Shown piece after piece: positions 1-6,739 of a stretch of 17,632 nt of DNA. How positions within the stretch are numbered: the first letter of the stretch is position 1; every line of letters begins with the position of its first letter. Made by a program: the position numbers and the translations under genes. The stretch lies in the NCBI GenBank assembly GCA_034433615.1, contig DAOUAJ010000301.1, positions 1-17,632 on the forward strand, written 5' to 3'. The notes beneath the pieces were generated by a model. It searched no databases and had not been told where the DNA came from. It saw only the letters and a program-made list of their open reading frames with translations. Origin of the DNA: DAOUAJ01 sp034433615 (GTDB lineage Bacteria; Chloroflexota; Anaerolineae; DUEN01).

Positions 1-409
1 CGGACAGCCGCGCCTCCGCCAGGAGGCCGCCCACCTTGCGCCCCCGCACGGTCAGGTCGTTCGGCCATTTCAGCATGACCGGCACGGCACAGGCCGTCTC
101 GATGGCCTCAGCCGCGGCCAGGCCAGCCATCAAGGTCAGTTGTAGAGAGTGGTGAGGTGGCAGGGGGGGACGCAACAGCAGCGAGAGCAGGAGTGCCTGG
201 CCGAAAGGTGCCCACCATGAACGCCCCAGGCGGCCGCGCCCGGCCGTCTGCTCCTCGGCCAGCACCGCTGTCCCTTCCGGCCAGCCACGCTCGGCCAGCC
301 GGGCGACCAGCGTCTGCGTAGAAGTCAGACGCGGCGCGTAGACCAGCGGGCGGCCCATCGTCTTCGTAGTCAGTTGTGAAGCCAGAGGCATCAGATTGAG
401 TCGGTTCAT
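1..409 (-). CDS. birA: Biotin-protein ligase (biotin-[acetyl-CoA-carboxylase] ligase), N-terminal part, cut by window edge
   Basis: This enzyme activates biotin as biotinyl-AMP and attaches it to the lysine of biotin-carrier proteins such as AccB in the cytoplasm. The 136 residues visible contain the family's biotinyl-AMP binding motif GRGRLGRSW at about residues 57-65 and the KWPND motif at 114-118, followed by GRKVGGLL. The protein begins almost directly with the catalytic fold, so it has no N-terminal helix-turn-helix and is a class I, non-repressor ligase. The proposed start is ATG at 409. In-frame ATGs at residues 7 and 18 are alternatives, because no strong ribosome site decides the matter. 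The C-terminal part lies beyond position 1. The start is about 40 bases after the stop of the HEPN gene, so it could be read from the same transcript. The identity is well supported by both motifs. Confidence 0.9.
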   Translation of the reverse strand, partial: MNRLNLMPLASQLTTKTMGRPLVYAPRLTSTQTLVARLAERGWPEGTAVLAEEQTAGRGRLGRSWWAPFGQALLLSLLLRPPLPPHHSLQLTLMAGLAAAEAIETACAVPVMLKWPNDLTVRGRKVGGLLAEARLS

Positions 410-448
410 GGACAGCCAATGAGAGGGTCCACAGCACGTGATGAGAAT

Positions 449-943
449 TCACTCAGCAGCGGCCTGATTTTGAGACATATCATTGCCCGCTTGTTCATTT
501 TGCTCTTTGCGCCATGCTTCTGTCATGGCCACGATCTCGCGAGCAAGTTGGATAGAGCGCCGGGCCGCCGCCAATGCGTCTTCTGCTGACTCGCGCGTGA
601 AAAGGTCCCACGGCAATGTATGAGTTGCTTCGTCGCCATAGTCGGTCAGAAAATGCTCGGCCGGCCCCAGGGCCAGTAGATCAGGTAACATGCGGCGCAT
701 AGCCTCTTGGATCTCATCAGGTAACGCCTGGGTACGAAGTATGGAAGCAACTTGATGCGCCGGGTCATGGGTCTTAGGCGCCGCGCCGAATAACATCAAC
801 ACCGCCTTACCGGCATTCTCTACGGCTAACTGTCCATTGTCCACACAGGAGCGCCATCGCTCCAGCTCCATATCTTGCTCAGCTTCGATCAGGAACCCCT
901 CAGCGAGGGCCAGCCGATAGGTTACATCGTCAAACTCTCTCAC
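449..943 (-). CDS. HEPN-domain protein of an MNT-HEPN pair
   Basis: The 164-residue, largely helical protein looks like the HEPN superfamily. It has a first long helix pair with the pattern EAEQDMELERWRSCVDNGQ followed by AVENAGKAVLMLFG (about residues 20-53), a middle segment with an HFLTDYGD stretch, and a final helix in which AEDALAAARRSIQLAREI matches the usual end of such domains. Its start overlaps the end of the upstream nucleotidyltransferase gene by 14 bases, the standard arrangement of MNT-HEPN modules. In active HEPN toxins of this type an R-x4-6-H motif cuts RNA; I do not see a convincing copy, so the protein may be catalytically weak or use another activity. The last residues (EQNEQAGNDMSQNQAAAE) are low complexity. 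The family call rests on pattern and context; a toxin role is inferred. Confidence 0.7.
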   Translation of the reverse strand: MREFDDVTYRLALAEGFLIEAEQDMELERWRSCVDNGQLAVENAGKAVLMLFGAAPKTHDPAHQVASILRTQALPDEIQEAMRRMLPDLLALGPAEHFLTDYGDEATHTLPWDLFTRESAEDALAAARRSIQLAREIVAMTEAWRKEQNEQAGNDMSQNQAAAE

Positions 944-1466
944 GGTAACCGTCCCAGGTTAATTCCCAAGCGCCAGTCGGCAGGCGAGGAAACACCCACA
1001 TGAGAACCCCTCCTACCCGACGCCGCTGCAATCCAGAATAGCGCAATGCAGCCAATGCCTTCTGACGATAAGGCTCAAAGTAAGAATCGCCATAGAGGCA
1101 TAGGCCTTCTACGCAAACATCCAGCAAGAGAGGAGTCAGGTCGGTCATGACCTCTTCCGGCGTTTTAGCTACGAAGCTGATGGGGCCAGGCAGGTCAGCG
1201 AGAATAGGCAGCAATGTCATCCGTACGAGCCGTACGCGCGCGACCGGATCACGGGGTAGGCCTTCTATCACGACAAAGAGGTCGTGATCGCTGTCCGGCC
1301 GGGCCTCTCCCCGAGCCTGAGAGCCGAACAGAATCACCGTTTTGAGCCGTCCGGCGAAGGTCTGCTCCAGTACCTGAACAACCAGGTTGTAGCGCTCCCT
1401 TATGAGAGCATGTGAGGCTGGCTCGGCCGACGGATGGGCTACAAGGCCATCGCTCTCTTGTGTCAT
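930..1466 (-). CDS. MNT-type minimal nucleotidyltransferase domain protein
   Basis: This 178-residue protein has the nucleotidyltransferase signature GS-x10-DxD: the segment GSQARGEARPDSDHDLFVV, about residues 48-66, preceded by the strand LKTVILFG. In MNT-HEPN modules such proteins act as antitoxins, in some cases by AMPylating the HEPN partner. The third catalytic carboxylate normally found on a later strand is not obvious: the likely strand reads PISFVAK. The C-terminal part (about 125-178) holds YFEPYRQKALAALRYSG, resembling the tail of related DNA polymerase beta-like proteins. The ATG at 1466 follows an AAGGGGG-like ribosome site about seven bases upstream. The HEPN gene overlaps its last 14 bases, so the two are probably translationally coupled and share the promoter just upstream. 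Confidence 0.8.
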   Translation of the reverse strand: MTQESDGLVAHPSAEPASHALIRERYNLVVQVLEQTFAGRLKTVILFGSQARGEARPDSDHDLFVVIEGLPRDPVARVRLVRMTLLPILADLPGPISFVAKTPEEVMTDLTPLLLDVCVEGLCLYGDSYFEPYRQKALAALRYSGLQRRRVGGVLMWVFPRLPTGAWELTWDGYRERV

Positions 1467-1487
1467 AAGCTAACCCCCTTATCTTAA

Positions 1488-1516
1488 ATTGTATCATGGC
1501 TGGCTGTATCAAGCAA
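1488..1516 (-). promoter_or_regulatory. Sigma70-like promoter for the MNT-HEPN operon
   Basis: Read on the minus strand, a -35 box TTGCTT (1511-1516) and a -10 box TACAAT (1488-1493) are separated by exactly 17 bases. They are followed by a purine-rich AAGGGGG ribosome site and ATG at 1466. The boxes match the consensus at 4/6 and 5/6. This gives the MNT-HEPN pair its own transcription start, divergent from the ABC-F gene. Confidence 0.6.
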
Positions 1517-1529
1517 CCAGAGGAGACGG

Positions 1530-1601
1530 CAACAAGTCAACGAGTAACGAGAAGACGGGACAATAGTTCCCCGTTGCCCCTTCCTCTCGTTGCCTTATCC
1601 C
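1530..1601. repeat. Octamer tandem-repeat palindrome in the divergent spacer
   Basis: The left arm has octamers CAACAAGT and CAACGAGT (1530-1545) followed by a related AACGAGAA. The right arm has CCCGTTGC, CCCTTCCT, CTCGTTGC and CTTATCCC (1570-1601). The arms are partly complementary: CAACGAG at 1538-1544 pairs with CTCGTTG at 1586-1592, and ACGGG at 1555-1559 pairs with CCCGT at 1570-1574. The right arm is the reverse complement of the left arm of the repeat at 4541-4588, so the two loci belong to one family. The putative -35 region of the ABC-F gene lies within the right arm. Confidence 0.7.
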
Positions 1602-1641
1602 ACATCCCTTATGGTATAATAGCACGCAGCCGTTAAGGGAG
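1590..1641 (+). promoter_or_regulatory. Extended -10 promoter and ribosome site of the ABC-F gene
   Basis: A perfect TATAAT at 1615-1620 is preceded by TGG, forming an extended -10 element. A TTGCCT at 1590-1595 is a possible -35 box, though its 19-base spacing is long and the extended -10 may make it unnecessary. The ribosome site AAGGGAG (1635-1641) sits six bases before the ATG at 1648. Confidence 0.6.
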
Positions 1642-1647
1642 TGGGAA

Positions 1648-3564
1648 ATGTCCGTTCTGACCGCGAATGGCCTGGCAAAATCATACGGTGCGCTGGACGT
1701 CTTTGCCGGAGTGGATTTACGCGTTGAGCACGGCGACCGCATCGGCCTGGTGGGGCCCAACGGTCAGGGTAAGACCACGTTGCTCAAGATCCTGGCCGGG
1801 ATCGAGCCCCCCTCCGCCGGCACAGTAGCCCGCGCGCGTGGGTTACGCGTGGGCTACCTTCCCCAGGATCCGCCACCGCCGAACGGACACACGTTGTACG
1901 CCGATCTGCTCGAAGTGTTCCGCGACCTCCAGGCGCAGGGGCAGGTTCTGCGCGCCCTGGAACAGCAAATGGAGGAAACCACAGACGAAGCCGAACTGGA
2001 GCGTCTCCTCGAAAAATACGGCGATCTGCAGGCACGATTCGAGCTGGCAGGTGGCTATGACTACGAGCTGCGTATCCGCCAAGTGTTGAGCGGCCTGGGG
2101 TTCGGGGAGAGCGATTATCACCAGCCGCTGGCACATCTGAGCGGGGGGCAGCGCACTCGGGCGCTGTTGGCTCGCCTCCTGTTGGAAGAGCCGGACCTGC
2201 TGTTGTTGGATGAGCCGACTAACCACCTGGACCTGGAGGCGGTCGAGTGGCTGGAGGAGACGTTGCTCCGGTGGAAGGGAGCGCTGATCGTCGTAGCCCA
2301 CGATCGCTACTTTCTGGACAAGGTGGTGACTCGCATCTGGGACATGAACTATGGCCGGGTGGAGACCTACCGCGGTAACTACAGCCACTACGTTATCCAG
2401 CGGGAGGAGCGGCTGGAAAACCAACGTCGGCTGTGGGAGAAGCAGCAAGAGTACATCGCTAAAACGGAGGATTTTATCCGCCGTTATATGGCCGGTCAGC
2501 GCACCAGGGAAGCTCAGGGCCGTCTGCGTCGGCTGGAGCGCTTCAAAGAGGACGAACTGATTGACCGCCCCCGTGAGCAGCGGCGGATTAGCCTGGACAT
2601 CACGACCCAGATCCGCTCTGGTGATCTGGTGCTGGCTACCAGGGATCTGCTGGTCGGGTACGATCCTGAGATGCCGCTATTCCGTTGCCCTGACCTGGAG
2701 ATCCGGCGCGGCCATACCGTGGCTCTGATCGGCCCTAATGGCTCCGGGAAAACGACCTTTCTGAGGACCATCCTGGGCGAAATCCCGCCGCTGGCGGGTA
2801 AGATTCGCCTGGGCGCCAGTGTAGAGATGGGCTACCTGGCTCAAACTCAGGCCGGCCTCGATCCGCAGCAGACGGTGTTGGACACGATCTTGGAGGCTGC
2901 CCCGCGCCTCACCGTGGAGGAAGCGCGCCGGTTCTTAGGGCGTTTCCTCTTCACCGGCGATGACGTATTCCAGACCATCGGCACGTTGAGCGGTGGGCAG
3001 CGTAGCCGGGTGATTTTGGCGCGCCTGTCGCTGCGCGGTGCCAACTTCTTGATCCTGGACGAGCCGACCAATCACCTGGACCTGGAGTCGCAGGAGATCT
3101 TGCAAGATGTTCTGGTTCAGTTCCCAGGCACGATTTTGTTGGTGACCCATGATCGCTACCTGGCGGAGGCACTGGCCACGCACGTATGGGACTTGCGGGA
3201 TGGCGAGCTGCGAGCTTATGAGGGTGGATATACCGAATATCTGGCTCAACGTACAGCGGAGCGGGAGGCCGTGCCTTCCACCCAGGCGGCCAAACAGATG
3301 CCCTCCCCTTCTGCCCAGGAAGTGCGTGAGCAGATGCGCCAGGAACGTCGCCAGCGCCAGGCTCAACGCCGCCAGGCTGAGCGCGTTGCCGCCATCGAGG
3401 GCGAAATTCACGGGTTGGAACAGGAATTGGCTCGATTGGGAGCAGCCATAGATGCAGCGGGCCGGGAGCAGGCGCTAAATCGGGTGCAGGAATTAGGCGT
3501 AGAGTATGTGGCTGCTGAGCAGCAACTGCATCGTCTGATGGAGGAGTGGGCGGCGCTGGCTTAG
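1648..3564 (+). CDS. ABC-F family ATP-binding protein (Uup/YdiF-like), ribosome-associated
   Basis: The 638-residue cytoplasmic protein has two ABC ATPase domains and no membrane segments, the hallmark of ABC-F factors that bind the ribosome E site. Domain 1 has Walker A GPNGQGKTT at about 36-44, signature LSGGQ near 164 and Walker B LLLLDEPTNHLD. Domain 2 has Walker A GPNGSGKTT near 362, LSGGQ near 447 and LILDEPTNHLD. Between them lies a charged helical linker (about 250-310, rich in R, E and Q), the position of the P-site tRNA interaction motif. The last 85 or so residues form a charged coiled coil typical of the Uup/YdiF C-terminal domain. The subfamily cannot be fixed by eye. Known members resolve stalled ribosomes or protect them from antibiotics; a housekeeping role is more likely here since the neighbours are coaE and dnaJ. 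Confidence 0.9.
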   Translation: MSVLTANGLAKSYGALDVFAGVDLRVEHGDRIGLVGPNGQGKTTLLKILAGIEPPSAGTVARARGLRVGYLPQDPPPPNGHTLYADLLEVFRDLQAQGQVLRALEQQMEETTDEAELERLLEKYGDLQARFELAGGYDYELRIRQVLSGLGFGESDYHQPLAHLSGGQRTRALLARLLLEEPDLLLLDEPTNHLDLEAVEWLEETLLRWKGALIVVAHDRYFLDKVVTRIWDMNYGRVETYRGNYSHYVIQREERLENQRRLWEKQQEYIAKTEDFIRRYMAGQRTREAQGRLRRLERFKEDELIDRPREQRRISLDITTQIRSGDLVLATRDLLVGYDPEMPLFRCPDLEIRRGHTVALIGPNGSGKTTFLRTILGEIPPLAGKIRLGASVEMGYLAQTQAGLDPQQTVLDTILEAAPRLTVEEARRFLGRFLFTGDDVFQTIGTLSGGQRSRVILARLSLRGANFLILDEPTNHLDLESQEILQDVLVQFPGTILLVTHDRYLAEALATHVWDLRDGELRAYEGGYTEYLAQRTAEREAVPSTQAAKQMPSPSAQEVREQMRQERRQRQAQRRQAERVAAIEGEIHGLEQELARLGAAIDAAGREQALNRVQELGVEYVAAEQQLHRLMEEWAALA

Positions 3565-3578
3565 CCGTTGGCCAATCT

Positions 3579-3638
3579 GGCCCAGGCACCGGTTGCCCTG
3601 GCCTGCCCAGCCAAGGCAGGCAAACCGGCGCCTGGGCC
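3579..3638. repeat. Large GC-rich imperfect hairpin between the ABC-F gene and coaE
   Basis: The arms GGCCCAGGC (3579-3587) and GCCTGGGCC (3630-3638) pair perfectly. They continue through one mismatch into CCGGTT / AACCGG and, past a bulged A, GCC / GGC. An inner stem CCTGCC / GGCAGG has the loop CAGCCAA. There is no T-run after it, so it is not a classical terminator. It could slow transcription, protect the 3' end of the ABC-F message, or be a copy of a dispersed palindrome. Confidence 0.6.
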
Positions 3639-3689
3639 GAACCGGACAGAACCGGGGCAGATTGAGGCACCAGCGCGCCGGACGTTGTG

Positions 3690-4334
3690 ATGACCATCGT
3701 GATCGGCTTGACCGGCAACATCGCCACGGGCAAAAGCGCCGTTACGCGCATGCTGGCCGGGCTGGGGGCGCATGTTATTGATGCTGACGCGGTGGCGCAC
3801 CGGGTTATTGCCCCGGGCGGCCGCGCCTATCACGCGGTGCTGGAGGCTTTCGGCTCTGATCTTGTGCAAGAGGATGGCACCATCAACCGGCGGCGGCTGG
3901 CGGAGATCGTTTTTGCCGATCCGGCCGCGCTGACCCGACTGGAAGCTATCGTCCATCCGGCCGTGTACGAGTCGGTCCGGCAGGAAATAAGCCGCATCGA
4001 GGCGAAGGCTGATCCTGAGGGACTTGAGCCAGTGGTTGTCATTGAGGCGATCAAGTTGCTGGAAGCGAGGATGAGCGTCTCGTTGTGCGACCAGGTCTGG
4101 GTGGTGACGGCTGCGCCAGAGCAGCAACTGCGCCGCCTGATCGAGCAGCGAGGGATGTCAGAGGCAGAGGCTCATCGGCGCATGGCAGCACAATCCCCGC
4201 AAGCCGTGAAGGTACAGCGAGCCGATGTGGTAATTGACAACAGTGGCACATTGGAAGATACTGCTGCGCAGGTGCGAGCGGCATGGGCAAACCACATAGA
4301 GCCTCGACGACGGGGCGTGGGAGAGCGAGCATGA
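3690..4334 (+). CDS. coaE: Dephospho-CoA kinase
   Basis: CoaE phosphorylates the 3'-hydroxyl of dephospho-CoA with ATP, the last step of coenzyme A synthesis. The 214-residue protein starts with the P-loop GLTGNIATGKS, then has DADAVAHRV (the DAD-x2-AH motif that contacts the substrate), HPAVYESV, and the lid region EQQLRRLIEQRGMSEAEAHRRMAAQ. It ends with DVVIDNSGTLEDTAAQV, as in other members. The ATG at 3690 is preferred over the adjacent GTG at 3687; neither has a strong ribosome site. The stop TGA overlaps the ATG of the next small gene (ATGA at 4331-4334), so the two are translationally coupled. It lies 125 bases after the ABC-F gene, separated by a large hairpin. Confidence 0.93.
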   Translation: MTIVIGLTGNIATGKSAVTRMLAGLGAHVIDADAVAHRVIAPGGRAYHAVLEAFGSDLVQEDGTINRRRLAEIVFADPAALTRLEAIVHPAVYESVRQEISRIEAKADPEGLEPVVVIEAIKLLEARMSVSLCDQVWVVTAAPEQQLRRLIEQRGMSEAEAHRRMAAQSPQAVKVQRADVVIDNSGTLEDTAAQVRAAWANHIEPRRRGVGERA

Positions 4335-4558
4335 ACAGTCTGCGACGATTTTATAATGAACATCCAAACTTGAGCGCCTGGGGGGTGCTGTCCGTTGGGA
4401 TGCTGATCATCGTGACCTGGTCGGCGCGCAACGTGGGCTTTCTCCCAGGGCAATGGGTAGCGCTGGGGATAGCAACTATCCTCCTGGCCGGCCTATGTGT
4501 ATGGATCATCAGTTGGGAGGACGAAGAGCAGACACAGGATGAGGCAACGAGGCAATAG
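4331..4558 (+). CDS. Small two-helix membrane protein, function unknown
   Basis: The 75-residue protein starts MNSLRRFYNEHPNLSAW, then has two hydrophobic segments (about 17-32, VLSVGMLIIVTWSA, and 38-56, WVALGIATILLAGLCVWII). They are separated by a short loop NVGFLPGQ, and an acidic tail SWEDEEQTQDEATRQ follows. It is therefore a likely inner-membrane hairpin protein with both ends in the cytoplasm. The start ATG overlaps the coaE stop (ATGA), which supports this start over an in-frame upstream ATG at 4283 inside coaE. The last codons and the TAG stop lie in an octamer repeat array, so the tail is repeat-derived. I do not recognise the family. Its coupling to coaE is the only functional hint. 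Confidence 0.65.
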   Translation: MNSLRRFYNEHPNLSAWGVLSVGMLIIVTWSARNVGFLPGQWVALGIATILLAGLCVWIISWEDEEQTQDEATRQ

Positions 4559-4637
4559 GGCAACAAGGCGATAAGGCAACGAGGAAGAGACGGCCTCGTT
4601 CCTCGTTCCTCGTTCCTCGTCGCCTCGTTGACTTATC
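4541..4637. repeat. Octamer/heptamer tandem repeat with inverted arms
   Basis: The left arm is a run of octamers: GAGGCAAC, GAGGCAAT, AGGGCAAC, AAGGCGAT, AAGGCAAC (4541-4580), then GAGGAAGA. The right arm is a run of heptamers, CCTCGTT three times and CCTCGTC once (4594-4621), then GCCTCGTTGACTTATC. The left segment GATAAGGCAACGAGG (4570-4584) is complementary at 14 of 15 positions to 4623-4637, so the array can fold into a long hairpin. It resembles the short tandemly repeated (STRR) sequences known from cyanobacteria. It fills the space between the small membrane protein and dnaJ. Confidence 0.8.
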
Positions 4638-4666
4638 AGCTCAGAGAGTAGGCAGTAGAGACAGAT

Positions 4667-5824
4667 ATGAGCACAACCAAGCGGGATTACTACGAAGTAT
4701 TGGGTGTGAGTCGAGATGCCACACCAGAAGAGATCAAAAAGGCTTTCCGGCGTCTGGCGCGCCAGTACCATCCAGACGTGAACAAAGCGCCTGACGCGGA
4801 AGCGAAGTTTAAAGAGATCAACGAAGCCTACGAGGTGCTGAGTGACCAGGAGAAGCGGGCCGCTTATGATCGTTTTGGGCACGCGGCTCCTCAGGGCGTT
4901 GGTTTCGGCGGGTTTGGCGATTTCGGTGATTTCGGCGGATTTGGTTCCATTTTCGAGGACCTGTTCGGCGGATTTGGCATGCGCACGGCGGCCGCCCAGC
5001 GCGCGCCGGCGCGCGGGGCCGATCTGCGCATGGACGTCCGGCTGACGTTTGAGGAAGCGGTATTTGGTTGCACCAAGGAGCTGGAGATTCCTCGCTCAGA
5101 GACATGCCCTCACTGCGGAGGCAACGGTGCGGAGCCCGGCACCAGCCCGATTCGTTGTCCCCAGTGCAATGGGATGGGGGAGGTACAGCGCCGCCAACAG
5201 AACCCGCTCTTCGGCACTATCGTCACTCGCACCACCTGTCCGCGCTGTGAAGGGGTGGGAGAGATTATCACCACTCCGTGTAGTGAGTGTCGCGGGGCCA
5301 AGCGAGTCAGGCGAACTCGTCGCATCCAGGTGGACATTCCCGCCGGCGTGGACGACGGCACCCAGATCCGATTGGCTGGTGAGGGCGAAGCCGGCCTGCG
5401 CGGCGGACCTCCCGGCAACCTGTACGTAGTGCTCACCGTCGAACCCCATCCCTTGTTCCAGCGACAAAATTCTGACATCTTACTGGAGTTACCCATCAAC
5501 ATCGTGCAGGCAGCCCTGGGTGCTGAAGTGGACGTTCCCACGCTAGATGGGCCGACCAAACTAAGAATCCCACCAGGCACTCAGCATGGCCGGATCTTCC
5601 GACTGCGCGAGAAAGGGGTCCCCTACCTGCGCCGTCGCGGCCGAGGAGACCAGGTCATATCTGTGCGCGTGGTGGTGCCCACAGACCTGACCGAGGAGCA
5701 ACGTCAGCTCCTGCAACGTCTGGGGGAGACCTTGGGCACGGAAAACCTGAACAAGGAGAACCGCAGCGTCTTCAACAAGATCGTGGACGCGATCGGAGAC
5801 GCTTTCAAGAATCCGGAAACGTAG
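4667..5824 (+). CDS. dnaJ: Type I Hsp40 co-chaperone DnaJ
   Basis: DnaJ delivers unfolded clients to DnaK and stimulates its ATPase. The 385-residue protein has a J domain (about 3-70) with the invariant HPD at 35-37, then a glycine/phenylalanine-rich linker (about 78-103, repeats of GFGDFG). Four zinc-binding motifs follow: CPHCGGNG (147), CPQCNGMG (164), CPRCEGVG (191) and CSECRGAK (205). The fourth lacks the final glycine but keeps both cysteines. The C-terminal substrate-binding beta domains end with the dimerisation region. The start codon is followed directly by the conserved TKRDYYEVLGV; the ribosome site is weak. No dnaK or grpE is adjacent, unlike the common hrcA-grpE-dnaK-dnaJ order. 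The stop codon touches the prmA start, so dnaJ and prmA are co-transcribed. Confidence 0.96.
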   Translation: MSTTKRDYYEVLGVSRDATPEEIKKAFRRLARQYHPDVNKAPDAEAKFKEINEAYEVLSDQEKRAAYDRFGHAAPQGVGFGGFGDFGDFGGFGSIFEDLFGGFGMRTAAAQRAPARGADLRMDVRLTFEEAVFGCTKELEIPRSETCPHCGGNGAEPGTSPIRCPQCNGMGEVQRRQQNPLFGTIVTRTTCPRCEGVGEIITTPCSECRGAKRVRRTRRIQVDIPAGVDDGTQIRLAGEGEAGLRGGPPGNLYVVLTVEPHPLFQRQNSDILLELPINIVQAALGAEVDVPTLDGPTKLRIPPGTQHGRIFRLREKGVPYLRRRGRGDQVISVRVVVPTDLTEEQRQLLQRLGETLGTENLNKENRSVFNKIVDAIGDAFKNPET

Positions 5825-6733
5825 ATGGACACGATGAGGTGGTTGGAGATCAGCGTCCGGGTGGACAGCGAAACAGCCGAAGCCGTTTGCGAACTGTTTA
5901 ACCGGCTCTATAAAGGTGGGGAAGGCGCGGGCAACGCGGTCATTGAAGTCAACGGCTACAACTCCCGGGGTGAACTGACGGATGCTTCAGTGATCGTGAA
6001 GACCTACGTCCCCGTTGACCGGCGCCTGGACGAGGTGAGGCAACAGATCGAGGAAGGGCTATGGCATCTTAGTCAGATTTCCCCGATCCCAGAGCCAAGC
6101 TTTCGTGAGCTGGCTCCAGAGGATTGGAGCAACGTCTGGAAAACGTATTTTCATCCCCTGCGCGTTGGCTCCCATCTGGTCATCAAGCCAAGTTGGCGGG
6201 AGTGGCAGCCCGCACCCGGCGATATCGTCATCGAGCTGGACCCGGGTATGGCGTTCGGCACCGGGTTGCACCCCACTACCCGGCTGTGCCTGATGCTATT
6301 GGAGCAATACCTTCGCCCGGGCATGCGCGTGCTGGACCAGGGTTCTGGCTCCGGCATCCTCTCACTGGCGGCGATTAAGCTCGGTGCGGCGAGTGTGCAC
6401 GCGCGAGACGTGGACGTGGCAGCCATGCAGGCCACCCAAGAGAACGCCGAACGCAACGGCGTCGCCGACCGCATCCAGGTTACCCTGGGTTCCCTTCCCC
6501 CTGAGGGGGAGTATGACCTTATCCTCTGTAACATTTTGGCCGATACGATCATCAATCTATTGAAACAGGGATTAGCCGACCGCTTGACGGCAGGTGGTGT
6601 TCTGATCGTCTCTGGCATCATTGACTCGCAGGTGGACGATGTGGCCGCTGCTGTGATGGCACGTGGGTTGTGGATACGCGAGCAACGGAGCGAGGGTGAC
6701 TGGATCGCGCTGGTGGCCCAGGCCCCGGCATGA
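5825..6733 (+). CDS. prmA: Ribosomal protein L11 methyltransferase
   Basis: PrmA uses S-adenosylmethionine to trimethylate ribosomal protein L11. The 302-residue protein has the N-terminal substrate-recognition domain beginning RWLEISVRVDSETAEAV, a linker carrying the PrmA signature DPGMAFGTGLHPTT (about 138-151), and a Rossmann methyltransferase domain. That domain has motif I VLDQGSGSG at 169-177, an acidic DVDVAAMQATQENAERN loop, and the catalytic-region motif LILCNILAD at about 233-241. Motif I has Q and S where DxGCGSG is usual. The start abuts the dnaJ TAG with no gap, so translation is probably coupled; rsmE starts six bases after its stop. The dnaJ-prmA-rsmE order is common in Firmicutes as well, which supports the assignment. 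Confidence 0.93.
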   Translation: MDTMRWLEISVRVDSETAEAVCELFNRLYKGGEGAGNAVIEVNGYNSRGELTDASVIVKTYVPVDRRLDEVRQQIEEGLWHLSQISPIPEPSFRELAPEDWSNVWKTYFHPLRVGSHLVIKPSWREWQPAPGDIVIELDPGMAFGTGLHPTTRLCLMLLEQYLRPGMRVLDQGSGSGILSLAAIKLGAASVHARDVDVAAMQATQENAERNGVADRIQVTLGSLPPEGEYDLILCNILADTIINLLKQGLADRLTAGGVLIVSGIIDSQVDDVAAAVMARGLWIREQRSEGDWIALVAQAPA

Positions 6734-6739
6734 CAGACC

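Noticed and set aside
108..452. Open frame of 114 codons on the minus strand starting MNSHHVLWTL
   Set aside because: It is out of frame with the clear biotin-protein ligase motifs (GRGRLGRSW, KWPND) on the same strand, which are read from the ATG at 409.
2951..3751. 266-codon minus-strand open frame rich in proline and alanine
   Set aside because: It is antisense to the C-terminal half of the ABC-F gene; its composition is what GC-rich shadow frames look like.
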